7,003 nt of DNA from Pseudomonadota bacterium (GTDB lineage: Bacteria; Desulfobacterota; DSM-4660; Desulfatiglandales; B25-G16). Positions 1 through 5,269 of the stretch are shown here, piece after piece. Under the pieces are notes generated by a model. That model was not told the DNA's origin and searched no databases. It was given only the letters and a program-made list of their open reading frames with translations. Both the position numbers and the translations under genes were made by a program. The DNA is taken from positions 1 to 7,003 of the forward strand of contig JADFWK010000011.1 of NCBI GenBank assembly GCA_015223015.1. The letters are read 5' to 3'. Position 1 is the first letter of the stretch. Each line of letters begins with the position of its first letter.

Positions 1-714
1 GCTGCCTTCCTGATAAAATCTTTACAAATGAAAGGAAAATCTGTGCTGGCCATTGATGCGGATCCTGACGCAAACCTGGCTCAGGCCCTGGGCGCAAAAA
101 ACGCCTTTGACATTACCCCTATATCTGAAATGAAATCACTCATTGAGGAGAGAACCGAGTCAAAGGTTGGTACTATGGGCGGTTTCTTCAAGATAAATCC
201 TAAGGTAAGTGATCTACCAGAAAAGCTCTCCATAGACGTAGATGGTGTGAAACTGATGGTCTTAGGTGGAATAAAGGCAGCAGAAGGTGGCTGTATCTGC
301 CCTGAGAGTGTTCTCCTAAAGGTTCTTGTCACGCACCTGATTCTTGTCAGGGACGAGGTTGTGGTCTTGGATATGGAGGCAGGTCTCGAGCACCTGGGCA
401 GGGGAACAGCGCGGGCTGTCGATAAGATGATTGTAGTTGTTGAACCAGGAAGGAGGAGTATAGAAACTGCCCGTCAGATACAGAGATTGTCTGAAGAACT
501 GGGCATCAAAAAGCTCCTCATCGTCGGAAATAAGATCAGGTCAGAAAAGGATAGAGATTTTTTCCTCAACAATATGACCAACTTTGACTTCCTGGGTTTT
601 ATCCCCTTTAATGAGAAAATAATCGAGGCGGATCTAGACGAAAAACCACCCTATGAAAAGGATCCTGAGGGTCTGGAAATTGTCTCTCACATGATGCAGG
701 GACATTTTGAGTGA
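1..714 (+). CDS. cooC: CooC-like nickel-insertion ATPase (carbon monoxide dehydrogenase maturation), 5' end outside window
   Basis: MinD/ParA-like P-loop ATPase of the CooC/AcsF type, a cytoplasmic protein that couples ATP hydrolysis to nickel insertion into the active-site cluster of CO dehydrogenase / acetyl-CoA synthase. The reading frame is open from base 1 (A-A-F-L-I-K-S-L-Q before the ATG at 28), so that ATG is internal. The Walker A loop, which should lie some 10-15 residues earlier, is cut off by the window edge. Visible family marks are IDADPDANLAQALG (bases 52-93), a GGCICPE motif whose two cysteines (codons 292-294 and 298-300) match the metal-binding CxC of CooC1, the Walker B-like VVLDMEAGLEHLGRGTA, and IVVVEPGRRSIETA. 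The C-terminal part ends normally with TGA. No CODH gene is visible. The downstream neighbour asnS is unrelated and separated by a repeat-containing gap. The family call is secure; the exact CODH partner is unknown. Confidence 0.88.
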   Translation, partial: AAFLIKSLQMKGKSVLAIDADPDANLAQALGAKNAFDITPISEMKSLIEERTESKVGTMGGFFKINPKVSDLPEKLSIDVDGVKLMVLGGIKAAEGGCICPESVLLKVLVTHLILVRDEVVVLDMEAGLEHLGRGTARAVDKMIVVVEPGRRSIETARQIQRLSEELGIKKLLIVGNKIRSEKDRDFFLNNMTNFDFLGFIPFNEKIIEADLDEKPPYEKDPEGLEIVSHMMQGHFE

Positions 715-803
715 AAACAGCGATCCGAGATCGATCTGAAAAGGATTTGAGCATGGAACAGAGGATTTACAACTTTGTGAGAGAATTTGAAAAAAAATCG
801 TAA
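711..803 (+). other. possible small ORF or truncated gene remnant
   Basis: A 30-codon frame opens with GTG at 711, overlapping the cooC stop as GTGA, with AGGGA 8 bases upstream. It closes with TAA at 801-803. Inside it, ATG at 753 has a better ribosome binding site (AAGGA at 741-745, 7 bases away) and would encode the 16-residue peptide MEQRIYNFVREFEKKS. The stop lies 3 bases before the inverted repeat at 807-877. This would fit a gene start whose remainder was lost or displaced at the repeat. The peptide vaguely recalls the first helix of LexA-like winged-helix proteins, but it is too short to assign. It may equally be chance. Confidence 0.2.
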
Positions 804-806
804 TGA

Positions 807-877
807 TTTAGCCACAAAGACACAAATAATTGAAAATTGATAATTGTAATTGGTGACTTCGTGTCTTCGTGGCTGAA
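807..877. repeat. 71-bp imperfect inverted repeat with AATTG-rich core
   Basis: Arms 807-826 and 858-877 are reverse complements at 17 of 20 positions (core AGCCACAAAGACACAA against TTCGTGTCTTCGTGGCT). Each arm contains an 8-bp near-duplication: CCACAAAG/ACACAAAT on the left and CTTCGTGT/CTTCGTGG on the right. The 31-base centre holds AATTG four times, starting at 828, 835, 842 and 848, so roughly 7-bp phased. There is no T-tract after the right arm, so it is a poor intrinsic terminator on the + strand. It looks like a dispersed MITE- or REP-like intergenic repeat, but copy number cannot be judged from one window. Confidence 0.7.
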
Positions 878-905
878 TAGTAACGAAAAATATATCTAAG
901 AAAAA

Positions 906-2300
906 ATGATAGAACGAAAAAAAATTGCACACCTAGTAGATTCACGTGACTTTGGATCAGAAGTTACTCTTATGGGATGGGTAAGAACAAGGAGAGACTC
1001 GAAAGCAGGATTCTCTTTCTTAGAGATAAATGATGGCTCTACCATAAAGAATATCCAGGTAGTGGCTGAGAGCACCTTAGCCAATTATACCGACGTGATT
1101 CTGAGGTTGACCACCGGTTGCTCAGTTATTGTTACCGGAAGCTTGGTTGAATCTCCGGGAAAAGGACAAAAGGTTGAAATTCGGGCCACAGAAGTGAAGG
1201 TGGTTGGCTGGGCTGATCCCGACGCCTATCCATTACAAAAGAAGAAGCACTCCCTTGAGTATCTGAGAACAATTGCCCATTTAAGGCCGCGGACTAATAC
1301 CTTCGGGGCGGTGGCCAGAGTCAGGAATGCCATAAGCTACGCTATCCACAGCTATTTCTATCAAAGGGGCTTTATCTATCTTCATACACCGATCATTACC
1401 GGGAGCAACTGTGAGGGGGCTGGTGATATTTTTACCGTTACCACCTTTGATCTCCAGAATCTCACCCATGAACATGGCAGGGTTAATTTCAGCAACGATT
1501 TTTTTGGCAAAGCAGCCAATTTGACCGTGAGCGGACAGCTGGAAGCAGAGGTCTATGCCCTCGCCCTCGGTAACGTGTACACCTTCGGTCCAACCTTTCG
1601 GGCAGAAGATTCTAACACTTCGAGACACCTGGCAGAGTTCTGGATGGTAGAGCCTGAGATGGCATTCTGCGATCTGGACGGAAACGTAGCCCTTGGTGAA
1701 GACCTCGTTAAAAGTATCCTTGCTGATAGTTTGAAAACCTGTGAGGATGATTTTGAATTCCTGAATCGTTTTGTTGATAACGATCTTTTGTCCAGAATAG
1801 ATGGCATTATTAGCAACAACTTTGAGCGTCTCACTTACACAGACGCAATAAAGATATTATCCAAGGTTAAGGAAAGGTTTGAATTTCCTGTTGAGTGGGG
1901 AAACGACATCCAGTCTGAACACGAGCGGTATCTCTGCGAGACGGTGTTCAAAAGGCCAGTGGTGCTCACTGATTATCCAAAAGGGATAAAACCCTTCTAT
2001 ATGAAGGTAAATAAAGATGGCAAAACAGTAAAGGCTATGGATGTTCTTCTCCCCAGGGTAGGCGAGATTATTGGAGGCAGCCAGAGGGAAGATGATTACG
2101 AAACCTTGTTTCACAGGATAAAAGAGACGAACCTGGACCCCGCTGATTACTGGTGGTATCTGGACCTCAGAAAGTATGGTACCGTTATTCACTCTGGCTT
2201 TGGCCTTGGTTTGGAGCGCCTCATCCAGTTTGCAACCGGACTTACCAATATCAGGGATGTGATTCCCTTTCCCAGAACACCAAAATATCTTGAGTTCTAG
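906..2300 (+). CDS. asnS: asparaginyl-tRNA synthetase
   Basis: Cytoplasmic class IIb aminoacyl-tRNA synthetase that charges tRNA-Asn with asparagine using ATP. The 464-residue product is full length for bacterial AsnS. Residues about 18-102 form the OB-fold anticodon-binding domain (VTLMGWVRTRRDSKAGFSFL at 20-39). The catalytic core follows a short linker and includes HTPIITGSNCEGAGDIF (160-176), FFGKAANLTVSGQLEAEVYA (199-218), motif 2 with FRAEDSNTSRHLAEFW (231-246) and motif 3 GFGLGLERLIQF (431-442). The end, IPFPRTPKYLEF, is typical of AsnS. The FRAEDS-NTSRHLAEF and C-terminal signatures separate it from AspRS and archaeal-type AspRS. The ATG at 906 follows an A-rich, weak Shine-Dalgarno (AAGA at 898-901), and translation from it starts at the usual family N-terminus. 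Neither neighbour is functionally related, and both flanking gaps hold repeats, so it is probably its own transcription unit. Confidence 0.97.
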   Translation: MIERKKIAHLVDSRDFGSEVTLMGWVRTRRDSKAGFSFLEINDGSTIKNIQVVAESTLANYTDVILRLTTGCSVIVTGSLVESPGKGQKVEIRATEVKVVGWADPDAYPLQKKKHSLEYLRTIAHLRPRTNTFGAVARVRNAISYAIHSYFYQRGFIYLHTPIITGSNCEGAGDIFTVTTFDLQNLTHEHGRVNFSNDFFGKAANLTVSGQLEAEVYALALGNVYTFGPTFRAEDSNTSRHLAEFWMVEPEMAFCDLDGNVALGEDLVKSILADSLKTCEDDFEFLNRFVDNDLLSRIDGIISNNFERLTYTDAIKILSKVKERFEFPVEWGNDIQSEHERYLCETVFKRPVVLTDYPKGIKPFYMKVNKDGKTVKAMDVLLPRVGEIIGGSQREDDYETLFHRIKETNLDPADYWWYLDLRKYGTVIHSGFGLGLERLIQFATGLTNIRDVIPFPRTPKYLEF

Positions 2301-2433
2301 TTGCTAGTGTCTCGTACCATAAATTTAGACAGCTAAGAATAAGGTATTCGGGAATCAGTGACCGAGCTTTTTCATGAGGCATGTCCTATTCCCTCAATGC
2401 GATATCTATGGGAAACGAGAGACGAAAAGGAAC
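2301..2433. other. intergenic stretch between asnS and xseA, no gene recognised
   Basis: No supported gene lies here. An in-frame upstream extension of xseA (ATG at 2381 or 2408) crosses it, but the encoded residues are not XseA-like. Short inverted matches are present: GTCT at 2309-2312 against AGAC, inside GCT/AGC; and GGGAAT near 2350 against ATTCCC near 2389. None has a T-tract that would make a clear terminator. The composition and the sharp end at the heptad array suggest accumulated repeat or insertion-sequence debris, but I cannot name an element. Confidence 0.3.
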
Positions 2434-2461
2434 AACCAGCAACCTGCAACGAGAAACAAGG
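2434..2461. repeat. four-unit 7-bp tandem array (AACnnGn type)
   Basis: Four consecutive heptamers AACCAGC, AACCTGC, AACGAGA and AACAAGG fill these 28 bases. Weaker copies (AAACGAG, AGACGAA, AAGGAAC) in the same phase extend back to 2413. The last unit merges with the AAGGA just before the ATG at 2465. Because the repeat also runs through the 5'-extended xseA frame, it argues that this extension is not coding. Confidence 0.6.
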
Positions 2462-2462
2462 A
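2458..2462 (+). promoter_or_regulatory. closely spaced Shine-Dalgarno-like AAGGA before xseA
   Basis: AAGGA lies just 2 bases before the preferred ATG at 2465. The upstream candidate ATG at 2381 is no better served: GAGG at 2376-2379 is 1 base away. Start choice therefore rests on family alignment more than on ribosome binding sites. Confidence 0.3.
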
Positions 2463-2464
2463 CC

Positions 2465-3814
2465 ATGGACATACCCTTTCAACCACCGACAATCTACACG
2501 GTCAGTGCCCTCACTGCCGAGATAAAATCATTGCTTGAAGAAAACTTTGATTTTGTCTGGGTAGAAGGGGAAATTTCAAACTTCGCCGCCCCTTCCTCTG
2601 GCCACTTCTACATGAGTCTCAAAGACGAGAGTGCCCAGATCAGGGCAGTTATGTTCAAGATGCAGGCGTATTACCTTAAATTCATACCAGAAAATGGGAT
2701 GAAGGTGTTGGCCCGGGGCAGAATCGGCGTGTATGAACCCAGGGGAGAATATCAGATCATTCTTGACTATCTAGAGCCCCTGGGCGTGGGTGCACTGGCC
2801 GCTGCATTTGAACAGGTCAAAAAGAAACTCTCCCAAGAAGGAATCTTTGACGCGGACAAGAAACGGCCAATCCCTTTTCTTTCAACAAAGATCGCCGTAG
2901 TCACGTCACCCACGGGAGCAGCAATACGAGACTTTCTCAGGATCTCCTATCGAAGAATGCCAAACCTGGATGTTACCATAGTCCCAGTCAGGGTGCAGGG
3001 AAATGAGGCAGCGGATGATATCGTAGCAGCCCTGGACCTCGTTAACAGGGAGTTACCCGTTGATGTAATTGTCTTGACACGGGGCGGCGGGTCTTTCGAA
3101 GACCTGTGGCCCTTTAATCAAGAAGCAGTAGCATATGCCATACGGCAATCGCGCATTCCTGTTGTTTCAGCAGTTGGTCACGAGGTAGATCTGACCATCT
3201 CTGATCTGGCAGCAGATTTGAGGGCACCTACCCCATCGGGTGCGGCTGAGCTCGTTGTCCGGGAAAGAGAAGTCCTTGAGAGAAATCTGAGAAACCTCTC
3301 ATCTGGGATCGAGACAGCTCTCTATGGGATTATCACCAGAGTCAAGGATAAGATAGGGCATCTGTCTTCTCGGATAAGAGACCCCAGACGGGATCTCGCC
3401 GGCACGTGGCTGAGGCTCGATGATTTGTACAATCGATTCCTCACCAGAGCAAAGATCAATATTACTGATAGTCTGAAAGAGCTCAAGGCAGTCAATGAAG
3501 CACTCATCCTGAACAGCCCTGTCCGTGCTATAACCATGCTGTCTCAGGGGTTGGTGTTTCATAAACGTTCCCTTGTCCACGCCTTTACCGGCTCATTAGA
3601 TAAAAAGAAAAGCGATATTCGCTCCATGAGGGAAAAATTGGATTCACTCAGCCCTCTTTCTGTTTTGGAGAGGGGCTATAGTATTACCAGGAAAATACCT
3701 GAAATGAATGTGATCAAGGATTCGGTGCAGGTAACACGTGGCGATGAGGTGAGGGTTCTCCTCGCAAAGGGTACCATAGACTGCCTGGTTGAAAAGACGG
3801 AACAGGGAAAGTGA
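2465..3814 (+). CDS. xseA: exodeoxyribonuclease VII large subunit
   Basis: Catalytic large subunit of exonuclease VII, which degrades single-stranded DNA from both ends to oligonucleotides and works in the cytoplasm with several copies of XseB. From the ATG at 2465 the protein has 449 residues, close to the usual 450 or so. An N-terminal OB-fold (about 9-105: YTVSALTAEIKSLL, VWVEGEISNF, SSGHFYMSLKD) is followed by the nuclease domain with IAVVTSPTGAAIRDFL (143-158), TRGGGSFEDLWPFN (205-218), AVGHEVDLTISDLAADLRAPT (236-256, including conserved Asp242), a long coiled-coil region (about 262-400) and the C-terminal SPLSVLERGYSI (396-407). In-frame ATGs at 2381 and 2408 would add up to 28 non-conserved, partly repeat-encoded residues, so I prefer 2465. 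AAGGA at 2458-2462 is only 2 bases from that ATG, unusually close. Its partner xseB lies about 1.2 kb downstream, beyond a repeat and an M23 gene. Confidence 0.96.
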   Translation: MDIPFQPPTIYTVSALTAEIKSLLEENFDFVWVEGEISNFAAPSSGHFYMSLKDESAQIRAVMFKMQAYYLKFIPENGMKVLARGRIGVYEPRGEYQIILDYLEPLGVGALAAAFEQVKKKLSQEGIFDADKKRPIPFLSTKIAVVTSPTGAAIRDFLRISYRRMPNLDVTIVPVRVQGNEAADDIVAALDLVNRELPVDVIVLTRGGGSFEDLWPFNQEAVAYAIRQSRIPVVSAVGHEVDLTISDLAADLRAPTPSGAAELVVREREVLERNLRNLSSGIETALYGIITRVKDKIGHLSSRIRDPRRDLAGTWLRLDDLYNRFLTRAKINITDSLKELKAVNEALILNSPVRAITMLSQGLVFHKRSLVHAFTGSLDKKKSDIRSMREKLDSLSPLSVLERGYSITRKIPEMNVIKDSVQVTRGDEVRVLLAKGTIDCLVEKTEQGK

Positions 3815-3856
3815 TTTACGTCAATGCGAAAAAAATTCTATCATCTTTAGATGCAT

Positions 3857-4031
3857 TCGCAAAAAGTCGATTTTGCTCTATCTGTGAGCATTTTGGGCGC
3901 ACTTAAGACGTTCAGCTAAAATGCTAAAACTCAGTATAATACCCTCAGACAGTTAGCATTTCTTAACGCTGAACATCTCAAGCGCTTCTCTCCCAAAACG
4001 CTCAATCTCGTTCACAAAACACTTTTTACGA
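3857..4031. repeat. long imperfect inverted repeat (175 bp) between xseA and the M23 gene
   Basis: Left arm 3857-3927 and right arm 3953-4031 pair in four blocks: 3857-3867 with 4021-4031 (10 of 11), 3886-3897 with 3992-4003 (11 of 12), 3897-3916 with 3968-3985 (two mismatches and a 2-base bulge), and 3920-3927 with 3953-3960 (8 of 8). The loop is 3928-3952. No T-tract follows and no protein is encoded. The outer sequence, TCGCAAAAAGT against ACTTTTTACGA, resembles the ends of dispersed repeats I recall from deltaproteobacterial genomes. A MITE-like element is the most likely reading; a structured untranslated RNA is possible. Confidence 0.7.
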
Positions 4032-4053
4032 GTTTGTCACTTCTGGATGCTGT

Positions 4054-4105
4054 CAATTGATTGAAGAACTAGCCCCCGGAATAAGTGCTTATATCAAATC
4101 AATTG
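4054..4105. repeat. small inverted repeat upstream of the M23 peptidase gene
   Basis: CAATTGATTGA at 4054-4064 is the reverse complement of TCAAATCAATTG at 4094-4105 except for one extra base. Between them lies a second small dyad, ATAAG-TG-CTTAT (4081-4092). The element ends 19 bases before the M23 start codon, so it lies in the leader region and could be an operator, part of the neighbouring repeat or an RNA hairpin. The sequence does not decide between these. Confidence 0.4.
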
Positions 4106-4124
4106 CGAATACACGGAAAATCAA

Positions 4125-5021
4125 ATGATTAAAACCAACGGACCACTGACAACGGGCAACACACATTACCTGCTTTTGGTAATTCTATTGTTCCTCCTCC
4201 TATCACCTGGTCGGGCATACTCTTTGTCTACAGTCGATATTACCATAACACCATCTACATTCGGGCAGGGTGATGTCAGCCTTGTAACCCTAAAGCAGGC
4301 AACAGGTGAGCCTCAGATGATCTGGCTGCGAAAAAGGATTCCCATGGTCTATAATAAGAAGAATGAGCTGTGGGCAGGCTTTATTGGCGCAGATTTGACT
4401 ACAGATCCTGGAAGGTATAAACTTCAAGTAAGCTATGCCAATAATGCGGAGCCAGATTTCATACCAATCACTGTACGCTCAAAGGACCATGGTATCAGGC
4501 GTATAACAGTTCCAAAAGAGATGGTTGAGCTTGATCATGATACCTTACAAAGAGTACTCAGGGAAATCAGCACCGTGAAACAGGTTTTCATGACATCCTC
4601 TGAAGATCCACTCTGGTGGGGAAGGTGGACAAGACCCCTACCTGGCACGGTTGTAAGCCCTTTTGGATGCAAGAACATTGTAAATGATATGGAAAGGTCC
4701 CCCCATTCAGGGGTTGACCTCAAGGCAGCAGCAGGTACCCTCATTAAGGCCACCAATAGGGGATTAGTAGCACTGGTGGCAGAGCATTTTTTTAGTGGCA
4801 AGAGTATCGTTATTGACCATGGGGGTGGTATTTTCAGTATGTACTTCCATCTCAGCAACATTTCTGTTCGGGTCGGTGAGTTAGTGGAAAAGGGGGATCC
4901 CATCGGGTTATCTGGTTGCTCTGGAAGGGTAACAGGACCCCATCTCCACTTTGGTATCAGGCTCAATGGGAGAAGGATTAACCCCTTAACACTCATTGAG
5001 ATCAGTAAGAAACTGGAGTGA
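4125..5021 (+). CDS. secreted M23-family (LytM/lysostaphin-type) metallopeptidase
   Basis: Zinc peptidase predicted to act on peptidoglycan cross-links in the periplasm. The 298-residue product has a hydrophobic signal segment (about 15-27, LLLVILLFLLL) followed by S-P-G-R-A-Y-S, so cleavage is likely near residue 31-33, or it stays membrane-anchored. Residues about 35-117 form a beta-rich N-terminal domain that I do not recognise. The M23 domain (about 172-290) has every expected ligand: His194 and Asp198 in HSGVDL and His275 in HLHFG as zinc ligands, with His242 (MYFHL) and His273 as catalytic histidines. It therefore looks active rather than a NlpD/EnvC-type activator that has lost its ligands. 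GGAAAA at 4115-4120 is a modest ribosome binding site. It is followed at once by xseB, so it probably belongs to that unit. The substrate is inferred from the family. Confidence 0.93.
   Translation: MIKTNGPLTTGNTHYLLLVILLFLLLSPGRAYSLSTVDITITPSTFGQGDVSLVTLKQATGEPQMIWLRKRIPMVYNKKNELWAGFIGADLTTDPGRYKLQVSYANNAEPDFIPITVRSKDHGIRRITVPKEMVELDHDTLQRVLREISTVKQVFMTSSEDPLWWGRWTRPLPGTVVSPFGCKNIVNDMERSPHSGVDLKAAAGTLIKATNRGLVALVAEHFFSGKSIVIDHGGGIFSMYFHLSNISVRVGELVEKGDPIGLSGCSGRVTGPHLHFGIRLNGRRINPLTLIEISKKLE
5014..5018 (+). promoter_or_regulatory. Shine-Dalgarno deciding the xseB start
   Basis: TGGAG, made by the last sense codons of the M23 gene, sits 5 bases before the ATG at 5024. The alternative GTG at 5018 overlaps this motif and has no site of its own, so ATG 5024 is preferred. 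Confidence 0.6.
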
Positions 5022-5023
5022 CA

Positions 5024-5269
5024 ATGAAAGAAAAGCAATTTGAAGATGCCATGAAAGAACTGGAGGAGATCGTAAAGCGCCTTGAGAGCGGCGATCTATC
5101 CCTGGAAGAATCACTGAAGATCTTTGAAGAGGGCATAGCGCTATCACGGTATTGTTTTAAGAAACTGGAAGAGGCAGAAAAAAGGGTTTCCATCCTCATT
5201 AAGGATGAAGAAGGCATAAAAAGAGAGCCCTTTGAATCAGAAGAGATTGAAGGTGTCGAAAAAGATTGA
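5024..5269 (+). CDS. xseB: exodeoxyribonuclease VII small subunit
   Basis: Small, helical subunit of exonuclease VII; several copies bind the coiled-coil region of XseA and are needed for activity. From ATG 5024 it has 81 residues, normal for the family (about 70-85). The core FEDAMKELEEIVKRLESG, then DLSLEESLKIFEEGIALSR and KKLEEAEKRVSILI, matches the two-helix XseB fold. The acidic tail ([19 protein letters not shown]) is variable in the family. A GTG start at 5018 would add two residues and a 4-base overlap with the M23 stop, but it overlaps the only ribosome binding site. The start lies 2 bases after the M23 stop and the end overlaps ispA by 17 bases, which points to translational coupling in an M23-xseB-ispA-dxs operon. 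Confidence 0.95.
   Translation: MKEKQFEDAMKELEEIVKRLESGDLSLEESLKIFEEGIALSRYCFKKLEEAEKRVSILIKDEEGIKREPFESEEIEGVEKD
5239..5245 (+). promoter_or_regulatory. Shine-Dalgarno supporting a GTG start for ispA
   Basis: AGAAGAG lies inside the end of xseB, 7 bases before GTG 5253. It supports that GTG over the TTG at 5232, which lies before this site. Confidence 0.45.

Noticed and set aside
81..332. Minus-strand open frame opposite cooC
   Set aside because: Antisense to a conserved coding region; low-complexity, Ser/Pro-rich translation with no motif.
807..877. Intrinsic terminator for cooC
   Set aside because: Stem mismatches, a 31-base loop and no T-tract after the right arm make it a poor + strand terminator, so I call it a repeat.
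807..877. CRISPR array
   Set aside because: There are no repeat-spacer units of CRISPR size, only short tandem motifs within one inverted repeat.
1281..1628. Minus-strand 115-codon frame inside asnS
   Set aside because: Lies opposite the AsnS catalytic core and has no recognisable family features; it exists because of codon bias on the other strand.
2301..2400. End of an insertion sequence beginning near TAGTGTCTCGTACC
   Set aside because: It looked familiar, but no matching second terminal repeat, transposase fragment or target duplication is visible in the window.
4535..5038. Minus-strand 167-codon frame opposite the M23 gene
   Set aside because: Fully antisense to a well-conserved peptidase domain; its translation shows no domain and has an irregular composition.
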